NCBI GenBank assembly: GCA_003139795.1
Contig: PLGM01000276.1
Location: 1 to 50,588, forward strand
DNA: 50,588 nucleotides
Source: Acidobacteriaceae bacterium
GTDB lineage: Bacteria; Acidobacteriota; Terriglobia; Terriglobales; Acidobacteriaceae
Direction of reading: 5' to 3'
A program made the translations under genes and the position numbers. Positions 25,492 to 33,974 of the stretch are shown here, piece after piece. The notes under the pieces are model-generated. The model saw nothing but the letters and a program-made list of their open reading frames with translations, ran no database searches and was not told the origin of the DNA. Each line of letters begins with the position of its first letter. Position 1 is the first letter of the stretch.

Positions 25492-26721
25492 ATGGAGAAC
25501 GGACTTTGCCCTGGCGCTGAGATTGGCTCCCCATTCGTGGTCGATCCTGGATCCCTTGTGGACCACTCCAAGCGGACCTTCCTGCGCGGAGCGGGAATGC
25601 TGATGGCTGGCCTTCTGCTTCCCACGGCGCGAGCTGGCCAGGGTCCGCGCGTTCAAGCCGGTTCAGGACACAAAATCGTGGTGGTCATCGTGGGCGGTGT
25701 GCGCCGCGATGAGACTTTTTCGCCCCAGGGGATGGTCAACATACCCCACCTCTCAGCGGACCTGCTGCCCAGGTCGCTCTTTTACCTTCACGCGCGCAAC
25801 GAAGGCGTGACCGCGCATTTCAACGCCATTTCCAGCATCCTCACCGGCAACTGGCAACGCGTGGACGACTGGGGGAAGCTGGCCCCCACCACGCCCACCT
25901 TGTTTGAACAATTCCGCAAGGGACTCGGCGTCGATCGCAGTGACACCTGGGTTGTAGCAAGCAATAAAGCCCTCACCAGCCTGATCGGCGCAAGCTCCGA
26001 TTCAAACTATGGCCCGGCGTATGGGGCCAACGTGGTGTTTCCCAAGCAACTGATGCTCATGGCTGTAGTCGACGCCCTGCGCAACGGACGAACCGCAAAC
26101 ATGGCGGACCGGAGCAAGGTGGAGGCCGAACTGGAAAGCGCGATGGAAGGGAGCAACTACGAAGGGCTGGGCTGGAACGTGTTCGACGCCTCCGACCGGC
26201 TCGATCCCCGCGTGCGCGGCAGCATCGAAACCGCTATCGCCAGTTTTGTCCGCGGTGGAGGCCCCACCTCCGGGGACGAGCTGACCTTTTTCATGAGTCG
26301 CGAGGTCATGCGCAAGTTCGCGCCGCAAGTGCTGGTGGTGGCTTTTTCCGACGTGGAAGCGGCGCACTTCGGTTCGTTTGCTCTCCACGTTTCGGGCATC
26401 CGAACGGCAGACCGCCTTGCCTACCAACTTTGGCAGGAGGTGGAAACGAACCCTGACTACCGCGGCAAGACGACTATGGTGATTCTGCCCGAATTCGGAC
26501 GGGATCCCGATGGTTCATCGACCAACGGATTCTTCAATCATCGCGCCAACATGGATTCAACCCGTGACACTTGGATGATGGCGCTGGGGGCGGCTGTCGA
26601 CAAGCCTCAAATCGTCGAGCGGCCCATTCACCACATCGATCTGTGTCCCACCCTCGCGGACCTGCTCGGTTGCCCGCCTCTGGATTCGCAAGGCCGAGCG
26701 ATCGGAGAGATTCGCGGTTAG
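25492..26721 (+). CDS. Exported alkaline-phosphatase-superfamily-like protein
   Basis: The product has 409 residues. A signal with a KR pair (HSKRTFLRGAGMLMAGLLLPTARAGQ) lies at about residues 28-50. The core resembles the alkaline phosphatase/sulfatase fold: KIVVVIVGGVRRDETF, GVTAHFNAISSILTGNW, VVAFSDVEAAHFG, VILPEFGRDPDG, NGFFNHRANM and a C-terminal HHIDLCPTLADLLG. The block where sulfatases have C/S-x-P-S-R before SLLTG reads HFNAISSILTG, so the usual nucleophile is not obvious. It may be catalytically changed or inactive. It is the first gene of the rightward operon. The in-frame region before 25492 contains the promoter and is not coding. Phosphatase, phosphodiesterase or DUF1501-like assignments all remain possible. 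Confidence 0.75.
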   Translation: MENGLCPGAEIGSPFVVDPGSLVDHSKRTFLRGAGMLMAGLLLPTARAGQGPRVQAGSGHKIVVVIVGGVRRDETFSPQGMVNIPHLSADLLPRSLFYLHARNEGVTAHFNAISSILTGNWQRVDDWGKLAPTTPTLFEQFRKGLGVDRSDTWVVASNKALTSLIGASSDSNYGPAYGANVVFPKQLMLMAVVDALRNGRTANMADRSKVEAELESAMEGSNYEGLGWNVFDASDRLDPRVRGSIETAIASFVRGGGPTSGDELTFFMSREVMRKFAPQVLVVAFSDVEAAHFGSFALHVSGIRTADRLAYQLWQEVETNPDYRGKTTMVILPEFGRDPDGSSTNGFFNHRANMDSTRDTWMMALGAAVDKPQIVERPIHHIDLCPTLADLLGCPPLDSQGRAIGEIRG

Positions 26722-26827
26722 CGGGTAGCCGAAGAACCGCCCCGGGCTTTATGGGCAAGTGGCGAGGTTTTTGGACTGGAAGTGCGGCAGACAATGCTCA
26801 GCGCGCCACATGACAGGCAGATTGCGC

Positions 26828-26857
26828 GCCCCGGCCGGAATCGATTCCGGCCGGGGC
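26828..26857. repeat. Perfect 30-base palindrome in the operon spacer
   Basis: The arm GCCCCGGCCGGAATC is followed immediately by its exact reverse complement, with no loop. It lies 106 bases after the phosphatase-like gene and 25 bases before the next ATG. No T-run follows, so it is more likely an RNA-processing or stability hairpin or a dyad binding site than a simple terminator. Confidence 0.8.
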
Positions 26858-26882
26858 AAGACCTCTGAGCCAGAAAGGAATT

Positions 26883-28187
26883 ATGCGCATCGAGGACAAG
26901 TTGCCGGGGGATATTCAGGACGCTTTAAGCAAGGGCCTGCTCAAACGCATTCCGCTCACCTTTCTCCCCTTCGTCAATCAGCAGCTCAACCAGTGGGTCA
27001 ACCTGTTCCCAAATGAAAGGCAGGCGACCGAAAGGCTGCTCCTCTATGTTGCAAGCTTGAACGAGGAGCAGTCCACCGCCCTCTTTCACGAGGTGGTCGA
27101 ACTCGAAGAGAAGATGGGCGTCCGGAACTGGCAGTTCTCGACCACCGAACAGACCATCCAGAACTCCTCTCAACTGGCCAGTTCACCCTACTTTCAGCAT
27201 TGGCGGCAGGCGGTGCAGGCGGTCTTCGACGCCGCGGACGCGCATGTCCGCGAGGCGAACAACGCCTCAGCCAAATCCGGAAACCGGCTGGTTCTGCTTG
27301 ATATTCCGCAGCCTCTCCAGGTCGATGCGGCAAGCGTTTGGCAAAGATGGCAGGGAATCGGCCGGCCTGTGCAACTCGATCTTGGGCTAACCGGTGAGCA
27401 CAACAGCGCATTGGAGCTGCTTTTGGCCGGCACGCCCAACCCGGCCGGTTTGCGGTCTGGAGGCCTCTTGGATCTTGCCCGGAGCCGTCCCGAAGCTGCG
27501 CCGGCGGACGTTTGGGTGGTGGATGCGGGAAGGAGCCTGGTTGACGCCCTTCTCGCGCCGGAGACTGCCGGCACGGCTGCGTCAGGAGCTATTTTGCTGA
27601 GCAACGGGAGGCTGGATCTCTACCGTCAGAGCTTTTCGCACGAAATGAACACCATGCGCAAAGACCTTGCCGATGCCGACGCGGTGTTCGATCGCCTGCG
27701 CAAAGTCGACGTCACCCCATGGTGTCCTCCTGAAGTAGCCGCGGACCCCGCCATTCGCGAGTTCCTGCGCTCGCTCTATCTCACCGGAAACGGCGCCGTG
27801 ATCTTTGGCAACTCCTTCGTGGAATGGGCCGCCTCTGAAGCGTTTCGCCGCGCCCGGCCTTCCTTCCTGGCGGCACAATTCGGCGTGCGCAGCAAGCCCA
27901 AACCGTTTACCGGCGTGGCCGTGTTCGACAACCCGGATCAGGTGAATCCCCTCCCTGCCATCGACGACCTGCCGGGGAGCGCCGTGGACGCGCGCATGCT
28001 GGCCCTCTACGTGTGGCTGGCCGCCTATCGTTACCCGGAATACCAGCGCTCCACCGTGTGCGTCTGCGTGGCCGAGAGCCTTTCCCAGGCCTACGTGGTC
28101 GCTCCACCAGAATTTGGCCTCTGGAAGGAAACCGAGCCCGTCCCGCTTGGCCGGCTCGCCGGCGCGCTGCGCGCCTGGATGGCTTGA
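26883..28187 (+). CDS. Conserved-looking protein of unknown function
   Basis: I do not recognise this 434-residue protein. It has no signal peptide or membrane segment. The N-terminal 150 residues are charged and helical (DKLPGDIQDALSKGLLKRIPL, ERLLLYVASLNEEQSTALFHEVVELEEKMG). The middle is alpha/beta-like (NRLVLLDIPQPLQVDAASVW, ADVWVVDAGRSLVDALLAPE). The C-terminal half contains LYLTGNGAVIFGNSFVEWAASEAFRRARP and VDARMLALYVWLAAYRYPEY, followed by QRSTVCVCVAESLSQ. AAAGGA lies seven bases before the ATG. It sits between two exported proteins in one operon, 95 bases before the FG-GAP fusion gene, suggesting a cytoplasmic partner in the same process. Codon use matches the neighbours. Confidence 0.75.
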   Translation: MRIEDKLPGDIQDALSKGLLKRIPLTFLPFVNQQLNQWVNLFPNERQATERLLLYVASLNEEQSTALFHEVVELEEKMGVRNWQFSTTEQTIQNSSQLASSPYFQHWRQAVQAVFDAADAHVREANNASAKSGNRLVLLDIPQPLQVDAASVWQRWQGIGRPVQLDLGLTGEHNSALELLLAGTPNPAGLRSGGLLDLARSRPEAAPADVWVVDAGRSLVDALLAPETAGTAASGAILLSNGRLDLYRQSFSHEMNTMRKDLADADAVFDRLRKVDVTPWCPPEVAADPAIREFLRSLYLTGNGAVIFGNSFVEWAASEAFRRARPSFLAAQFGVRSKPKPFTGVAVFDNPDQVNPLPAIDDLPGSAVDARMLALYVWLAAYRYPEYQRSTVCVCVAESLSQAYVVAPPEFGLWKETEPVPLGRLAGALRAWMA

Positions 28188-28282
28188 CGGCGGCCTTCAC
28201 GCTCCCATCGCAGCGATTTGGTCTACTTCTGGCCAGGGTGCTATCCTGCGGGCACCTTGCCTCCTACACGGAACCCTTCAGG

Positions 28283-31200
28283 ATGACGCGTCACAAAAGA
28301 GACCATCGAGGCCTGTCCCGGCGGACACTCCTCAAGAGCATAGGCCTGGCGCCCCTGCTCCTGCGTCCGTCACCGTTTTACGGTTCCTCGTTGCTATTCG
28401 AGCCCCCTGAGCTTCTCCCCCGTCGCAACCCCGAATTCCCTTTCTCCGATCTTCGTTTGACGCCCCACTATCCGGCAAAATCTCCTCTGGCGGATGTTTT
28501 CCGCCTTGTCCCTCCCGGTTCGGACGAGTACATCACCGAGAAATATGCTTCTGAAATTGAGCTCCTCCTCAAACAATGGAGCCAGGCTCTCAAGGCATCC
28601 GTCCGCGGCCTTTCCTCCCTGGCGCAGTCGCTGCACCCCTTGATCGAAGCTTCCCCGCTGACTCCAACCAGGGAAATCCCTCTGCGTTCCGGATACGGAA
28701 TCGATGTGGTGCGAAGGCAGTTTGCCGCCAGTGCCGTTTCCGGGCGCGAGCGATTTCTCCTGGAACTCCAGGGCTGGCTGGGGAACGTCTCGCGGGTGGA
28801 AACCGCGGAATTCGAAATCTACGGCATCGAGCAGATCGCCGCCGCTCCGCTGACGGTTCGCCTGGAAATCCGATATGACATCGTCGCCGGCGGCAACGAT
28901 GAGCGACGCGAAGAGCGGGTTGGATCATGGCGCACCGAGTGGTCGCGCGATCCATCGCAAGTGTGGACAGCGAGCCGGTGGGAGGCTGGCGAAGAAACCC
29001 TCGGCATCACCCGCGGGCAAGCCTTTCTCGACGTCACTCCGCAGGCTCTTGGCGGAGCTGAATCCTACTCCCGGCAGATGCTTCGCGGCGTCGACTACTG
29101 GCGCACGGTCATGGACAGCGCCATCGGCATCGACGTTTATTCCAACAATGGCGTGGCGGCGGGCGACTTCGACAATGACGGCTTCGATGACTTCTATGTC
29201 TGCCAGCCGGCCGGACTGCCAAACCGGCTTTACCGCAACCGCGGTGACGGAACCTTTGAAGACGTAACGGAAAAATCCGGCGTCGGCGTGCTCGACAGTA
29301 CCGCCTGCGCTCTGTTCGCCGACTTTCAGAACCGGGGGCTCCAGGACCTGCTCGTCGTTTGCGGCACCGGTCCCCTGCTCTTCCTCAATCAAGGCAACGG
29401 CGCCTTCTCCATCAAGCGCGATGCCCTCAGGTTTGCACGTCCTCCTCAGGGAACCTTCACGCACGCCGCCGTAGCCGACTACGATCGCGATGGACGCCTC
29501 GATATTTACTTCTGCACGTATATGTACTACCTCGGCCTCGACCAGTATCACTATCCAATCCCCTATTACGATGCCCGCAATGGTCCGCCCAATTGCCTGT
29601 TCCACAACGAGGGGAACGCGACTTTTGTCGAGACCACGGAGGCGGCGGGATTGAACGCCGATAACGACCGCTACAGCTTCGCGTGCGCCTGGGGCGATTC
29701 CAACTCCAACGGATTACCCGATCTTTTTGTTGCCAACGATTTCGGCAGCTCGCAGCTTTATCGCAACAACGGCAATGGAACCTTCACCGTTGCCTCACGC
29801 GAGGCCCACATCGAGGACGTGGGGGCCGGAATGAGCTGCTGTTGGTCCGATTTCGATAACGACGGACTCCAGGATATTTACGTTCCCAGCATGTGGGAGG
29901 CCGCCGGACAAAGGGTCTCGGAACAAAAGCAGTTTCACCAAAACGCCCCGGAGAATATCCGCGAACTCTACCAGCGCCACGCGCGCGGCAATGCCCTCTA
30001 TCGGAACCAGGGCGACGGAACGTTCAAAAACGTCGGCCGCCAGGCCCGCGTTGAAATGGGCCGTTGGTCCTGGTCCTCGGATTTCTGGGATTTCGATCAC
30101 GACGGATACCCTGACCTCTATGTCGCCAACGGCTACATCTCCGCCCTCGACGGCAACGACCTCGCCAGCTTCTTCTGGCGCCAGGTGGTGGCCAAATCCT
30201 CTGAGGACGCTACCCCTTCGCTCGCTTACGAGCATGGATGGAACGCCATCAACGAATTGATCCGCTCCGACTCCACGTGGCATGGCTATGCCAGAAACGT
30301 CATGTTCGCCAACAATCGCGATGGCACTTTTTCTGAGGTCTCCGGCCCCGTCGGGCTGGACTTCATTGAGGATAGCCGCACCTTTGTTCTCGCCGATCTT
30401 GACCACGATGGACGGCTGGAAGTCATCCTCAAGAATCGCAACGCTCCTCAACTCCGGATATTGCACAATGCGATGAAGGACATTGGCCACTCCATTGCAT
30501 TCCGCCTGCGAGGACATACAAGCAATCGCGACGCCATCGGGGCGGCAGTCACCGTGGAAGCGGAGACTCTGCGCCAGACCAGGTATCTTCAGGCTGGAAC
30601 CGGGTTTCTGGCCCAGCACTCCAAAGAGCTGTTCTTTGGCTTGGGAAACACGGAAGGTAAAGTCCGGGCCTCAATCCGCTGGCCGAATGGCCTTTCCCAG
30701 CAATTTGCCGATCTCCCTGTGAACCACAGAATCGAAATTGAAGAAGGTTTCGCCACATTTGTGGCCAAACCCTTCGCCGCGCCAACGTCAAGCTACGCCC
30801 AGGCAGGAGCGCCGCCAACGTTGCAACCGCTGCCTTCCCAGGTTGACACATGGCTCATCGACCCCTTGAGGGCGCCCGCGTTTTCCCTGCCCGATCTGGC
30901 GGGCAACATGCGTGAACTCCGCTCCTTGCGTGGGAGCTTTGTGTTTCTCAACTTCTGGTCCACTGCCGCGCCGCTCTCTCTCGACCAGTTGAGACTTCTC
31001 CATCGCAGCCGGCCGGCGCTGGCCGCAAGTCAACTGCAAATCCTGGCCGTAAACGTGAACCAGCCGGCCGATACTCAAGCGGCCCGGGCGTTTGCCGCGC
31101 AGGAGGCGCTTTCCTTTCCGGTCCTTTTTGCCACCGAAGATGCAGCCGGCATTTATAACATCATCTATCGTCACCTATTCGACCGCCGCAGGGACCTCGG

Positions 31201-32119
31201 GATTCCCACCTCCTTCCTGCTGGACAAAGAAGGCATGATCGTCAAGGTGTATCAGGGGCCGATCGATCCTCAGCGCCTGCTGGAGGATGCCAAGTCTGTC
31301 CCCACCACGGCGCCGGATCGCATGCGGAAGGCGATTCCGTTCCCTGGAATGCTCTACCAGAGCGCGTTTCTCCGCAATGACTTTACCTACGGTGTGGCCA
31401 TGTTCCAGCACGGTTATCTGCCGCAGGCCGCGGAGTCCTTTCTGGAAGTCGTCGCCGCCAAGCCGGACGATCCCGACGCGTATTACAACCTGGGTACGCT
31501 CAGCCTGCGCAGAAATGACTTTCCTGAGGCGCGCAACTATCTTCAGCAGGCTTTGAAGCTTCGCCCCAACTACCCTGAAGCGTGGAACAATCTGGGCATG
31601 ATGGCCGCCCAGCAAGGACACCCGGAAGATGCTATCCAGAACTTTCAGCAGTCGCTGCTCCTTCGCCCCGGATACGCTACCGCCCTCCTGAACCTGGGCA
31701 ATGTCTACCGCCGGCAGCAGGATTTTGTGAAGGCTGAGGAATGCATGAGCCATGCGCTCAAGATTCAACCCGGCGATCCTGAAGTCAACTACAGTCTCGG
31801 GATGCTTTATGCCCAGCAAAACCAGTTGCAACTCGCATCGGACTATTTGCGCAAGGCCATTGACCTGCGTCCGGACTATCCCGAAGCCCTGAACAATCTC
31901 GGCGTTCTCTTCGTCCGGGAGCAGGATTACTCGAAAGCGGAAAAGCAATTCAAGACCGGCATCCGCGTCGCCCCCGACTTCGATCAGTCCTATCTCAACC
32001 TTGCCCGTCTCTACACGATGCAGAACGACAAGGAAAATGCCAGAGAAGTGTTGCAGGAGTTGCTGCGCCTGCAACCCCAGAATCCGGGCGCGAAGCAGGC
32101 CCTGGAAATGCTGCAATGA
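28283..32119 (+). CDS. Tat-exported FG-GAP/UnbV-ASPIC, cysteine-less redoxin and TPR fusion protein
   Basis: This 1278-residue protein opens with a twin-arginine signal (LSRRTLLKSIGLAPLLL). The next 260 residues are helical and unassigned. FG-GAP/VCBS calcium-binding repeats span about residues 285-730 (GDFDNDGFDDFYV, DYDRDGRLDIYFC, DFDNDGLQDIYVPS, DFDHDGYPDLYVANG, DLDHDGRLEVILKN). A UnbV/ASPIC domain lies near 750-825 (AVTVEAETLRQTRYLQAG, KELFFGLGNTEGK). A TlpA/redoxin-like domain at about 860-1000 reads FLNFWSTAAPLSLDQL, where the family has WCxxC, so both cysteines are missing. Six or so TPRs follow to the C terminus. This start is set by the Tat signal. The architecture extends the CRTAC1 family, and the location is probably periplasmic or outer surface. 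Confidence 0.9.
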   Translation: MTRHKRDHRGLSRRTLLKSIGLAPLLLRPSPFYGSSLLFEPPELLPRRNPEFPFSDLRLTPHYPAKSPLADVFRLVPPGSDEYITEKYASEIELLLKQWSQALKASVRGLSSLAQSLHPLIEASPLTPTREIPLRSGYGIDVVRRQFAASAVSGRERFLLELQGWLGNVSRVETAEFEIYGIEQIAAAPLTVRLEIRYDIVAGGNDERREERVGSWRTEWSRDPSQVWTASRWEAGEETLGITRGQAFLDVTPQALGGAESYSRQMLRGVDYWRTVMDSAIGIDVYSNNGVAAGDFDNDGFDDFYVCQPAGLPNRLYRNRGDGTFEDVTEKSGVGVLDSTACALFADFQNRGLQDLLVVCGTGPLLFLNQGNGAFSIKRDALRFARPPQGTFTHAAVADYDRDGRLDIYFCTYMYYLGLDQYHYPIPYYDARNGPPNCLFHNEGNATFVETTEAAGLNADNDRYSFACAWGDSNSNGLPDLFVANDFGSSQLYRNNGNGTFTVASREAHIEDVGAGMSCCWSDFDNDGLQDIYVPSMWEAAGQRVSEQKQFHQNAPENIRELYQRHARGNALYRNQGDGTFKNVGRQARVEMGRWSWSSDFWDFDHDGYPDLYVANGYISALDGNDLASFFWRQVVAKSSEDATPSLAYEHGWNAINELIRSDSTWHGYARNVMFANNRDGTFSEVSGPVGLDFIEDSRTFVLADLDHDGRLEVILKNRNAPQLRILHNAMKDIGHSIAFRLRGHTSNRDAIGAAVTVEAETLRQTRYLQAGTGFLAQHSKELFFGLGNTEGKVRASIRWPNGLSQQFADLPVNHRIEIEEGFATFVAKPFAAPTSSYAQAGAPPTLQPLPSQVDTWLIDPLRAPAFSLPDLAGNMRELRSLRGSFVFLNFWSTAAPLSLDQLRLLHRSRPALAASQLQILAVNVNQPADTQAARAFAAQEALSFPVLFATEDAAGIYNIIYRHLFDRRRDLGIPTSFLLDKEGMIVKVYQGPIDPQRLLEDAKSVPTTAPDRMRKAIPFPGMLYQSAFLRNDFTYGVAMFQHGYLPQAAESFLEVVAAKPDDPDAYYNLGTLSLRRNDFPEARNYLQQALKLRPNYPEAWNNLGMMAAQQGHPEDAIQNFQQSLLLRPGYATALLNLGNVYRRQQDFVKAEECMSHALKIQPGDPEVNYSLGMLYAQQNQLQLASDYLRKAIDLRPDYPEALNNLGVLFVREQDYSKAEKQFKTGIRVAPDFDQSYLNLARLYTMQNDKENAREVLQELLRLQPQNPGAKQALEMLQ

Positions 32120-32225
32120 CCGCCTTGATGAGCGCGTGGGAATCTCTGAATAAGTCGGCGTCTTGAAAGGGCACGGCTTTGCAGGCTGCGGAGAAACTCA
32201 TCGGGGGGTAGGTCCAGCCTGGTAG

Positions 32226-32245
32226 GGATGGGTTCTAACCCATCC
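32226..32245. repeat. Hairpin of a dispersed extragenic element
   Basis: GGATGGGTT and AACCCATCC pair around CT. The string GGTAGGTCC lies just upstream (about 32208-32216), as it does beside the hairpin near 11.9 kb. It sits between two convergent genes and could also terminate the rightward operon. Confidence 0.5.
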
Positions 32246-32339
32246 ATTGATCTCCCGAGGAAAAGTTCCTCGCAGTGAAGACTTATTCACGGCTCTCTTG
32301 GGTCCGCCCGGCCCGGCTTGCTCTCCACAATCCGCACCT

Positions 32340-33296
32340 TCAGTCAGCGGGCCACTTCACGCCTGTCAGTTGCTCTGCGACCTGCCACAGTTTCCGTGCC
32401 ACAGCCTGATCGCGCGCCCGCCTGAAGACATAAGCCGCGGCGGGCGGCCCGGCAAACTCAAAGAGTCCACCGGGGCCGTAGAATCCGCCCGGCTGCGCAT
32501 CTGCCGAGGCCAGGGCAAACAAGGCGGGCAGCGCGCCGTCGGCAGCGGACTGGCTCACCATTTTCCCCAGCGACCGGCTCAGCCGGGAAAGTAAACTCCT
32601 CGCGCCCAGGCCATTCGCGTACAAACCCGTCTGCGCAAAACCCGGATGCACAGCGCTGCTCAGCAAGCCCCACCGGTGCGCGTCGCTTCGCCTCTGCAAC
32701 TCGCATGCAAACAGAAGCGAGGCCAGCTTCGACTGGAAGTACGCCGCCCAGGGCCTGTATCTGCGCTCCCCCTGCAGGTCGTCGAAGCGGATCTGGCCAT
32801 AGCGATGAGCCAGGCTGCTCACCTGCACCACCCTGGGCCCCCGGCTCAGCCGAAGCAACGGCAGCAACAGTCCGGTCAGTGCAAAGTGGCCCAGATAGTT
32901 GGTGCCCAGTTGCATCTCGAACCCATCCGCCGTAACCAGGCGTTTGGGCAGCGCCATCACCCCCGCGTTGTTCACCAGTAGGTCCACGGGACGGCCCGCA
33001 GTCCCAAGCCTCCCTGCAAAATCAGACACCGATGCCAGGTTTGCCAGGTCCAGCCTCTCAAACCGCACCAGCGCCTTCGGCGCCAGCATGCGAAGCTTTC
33101 CCACCGCCTCGCGGCCCTTCGCTTCATTGCGTCCGGCGACGATCACGTCAGCGCATCCCTGCGCCAGCGCCAGCGCTATCTCATAGCCCAGCCCACTGGC
33201 GGCGCCGGTAACCACAGCCAGTTTTCCGGCCTGGGGTGGAAGGTTGCCGGGTTGCCATCCCTGGAGTGACATATGTTCTTGAATGTTTATCGACAT
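32340..33296 (-). CDS. SDR-family oxidoreductase (retinol-dehydrogenase/protochlorophyllide-reductase-like)
   Basis: This is a 318-residue classical SDR. The cofactor site is VVTGAASGLGYEIALAL, with NNAGVMALPKRL, Ser in VVQVSSLAHRYG and the catalytic YxxxK in AAYFQSKLASLLFACEL. Substrate-side features (VHPGFAQTGLY, GGFYGPGG) match the WWOX/retinol-dehydrogenase-like subgroup. The ATG at 33296 has AGAGGA directly upstream, and a second ATG eight codons in is possible. It lies 62 bases downstream of the tetR gene and has its own copy of the TetR operator before the start. It is therefore probably the target enzyme of that regulator. The substrate is unknown. Confidence 0.9.
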   Translation of the reverse strand: MSINIQEHMSLQGWQPGNLPPQAGKLAVVTGAASGLGYEIALALAQGCADVIVAGRNEAKGREAVGKLRMLAPKALVRFERLDLANLASVSDFAGRLGTAGRPVDLLVNNAGVMALPKRLVTADGFEMQLGTNYLGHFALTGLLLPLLRLSRGPRVVQVSSLAHRYGQIRFDDLQGERRYRPWAAYFQSKLASLLFACELQRRSDAHRWGLLSSAVHPGFAQTGLYANGLGARSLLSRLSRSLGKMVSQSAADGALPALFALASADAQPGGFYGPGGLFEFAGPPAAAYVFRRARDQAVARKLWQVAEQLTGVKWPAD

Positions 33297-33325
33297 ATCC
33301 TCTTCGATCTTCTGCCTCTATGAAT

Positions 33326-33343
33326 TGAATGACTACTCACTCA
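33326..33343. promoter_or_regulatory. TetR operator copy upstream of the SDR gene
   Basis: TGAATGACTACTCACTCA matches the ideal palindrome TGAGTGAGTACTCACTCA at 16 of 18 positions. The right half is identical to that of the site in front of tetR. It is centred about 38 bases before the SDR start codon. Confidence 0.75.
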
Positions 33344-33358
33344 TCTTCAAGCAAAAAC

Positions 33359-33928
33359 TTACTCCCCTGCGAACCCATTCCAAAGCATCTTGAATCCCAG
33401 CTCCTGGCACACCGCAGCACACTCGGGGTGAGCGTTGATGAACTCGACGGTGATCTCCGCCAGCGCTCGCAACATCAACACCAGGTACTCCGAAGGAGCA
33501 TTGCGCAACTCGTTCCCCGCAACCGCCTCACCCGTCGCCTTCACTACTTCAAGAAGCGCGAAGGTGGCCGTTTCGTTCTCCCTGAACAGCTTGCCGGAGG
33601 CCCGCAAGTGAGCCAGAACCTTCAATTGTTCCGGGTGCGCCGCTCCCAGCTCCAGATACTTGTCCCAGATGTACCGCAGCCGGGCACGAGTGTCTCCTCC
33701 GTGGGGAAAGTCCGGGATGTGACGGCTGAACTCCTGCCTCAAATCAAGGTAGAGCTCGTTCATCAGCTCATCCTTGGTCTTGAAATAAGTAAACAGCGAC
33801 CCCTCGGCGACGCCCGCCGCCTTGGAAATGGCAGAAGTAGGCGCACTGGTAATGCCGCGTTCCGCAAAAACACGAAGCGCGGCATCAAGAATCGCTTTAC
33901 GCTTGTCGTCACTCCTGGGCCGTGCCAC
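33359..33928 (-). CDS. TetR-family transcriptional repressor
   Basis: The 189-residue protein has an N-terminal helix-turn-helix at about residues 10-55 (KRKAILDAALRVFAERG, TSAISKAAGVAEGSLFTYFKTKDELMNEL), a standard TetR DNA-binding domain. A helical ligand domain with little motif content follows. I place the start at the GTG beginning VARPRSDDKRKA, which has GGAG upstream. An ATG at 34009 is unlikely because it falls upstream of the predicted promoter and operator. The gene and the downstream SDR each carry the same 18-base palindrome, so it probably represses both itself and the SDR. The inducer is unknown. Confidence 0.9.
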   Translation of the reverse strand: MARPRSDDKRKAILDAALRVFAERGITSAPTSAISKAAGVAEGSLFTYFKTKDELMNELYLDLRQEFSRHIPDFPHGGDTRARLRYIWDKYLELGAAHPEQLKVLAHLRASGKLFRENETATFALLEVVKATGEAVAGNELRNAPSEYLVLMLRALAEITVEFINAHPECAAVCQELGFKMLWNGFAGE

Positions 33929-33954
33929 CCGCTCCACCTCATTCCTGAAACAAA

Positions 33955-33972
33955 TGAGCGCGTACTCACTCA
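33955..33972. promoter_or_regulatory. TetR operator at the tetR promoter
   Basis: TGAGCGCGTACTCACTCA matches the ideal palindrome TGAGTGAGTACTCACTCA at 16 of 18 positions. It begins at about the predicted transcription start of tetR and covers the early leader, fitting autorepression. Confidence 0.75.
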
Positions 33973-33974
33973 CT

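Noticed and set aside
28013-28282. Upstream extension of the FG-GAP fusion gene overlapping the 434-residue gene
   Set aside because: The Tat signal begins at 28283. The 90 extra codons are Arg/Pro-rich and shadow the previous gene.
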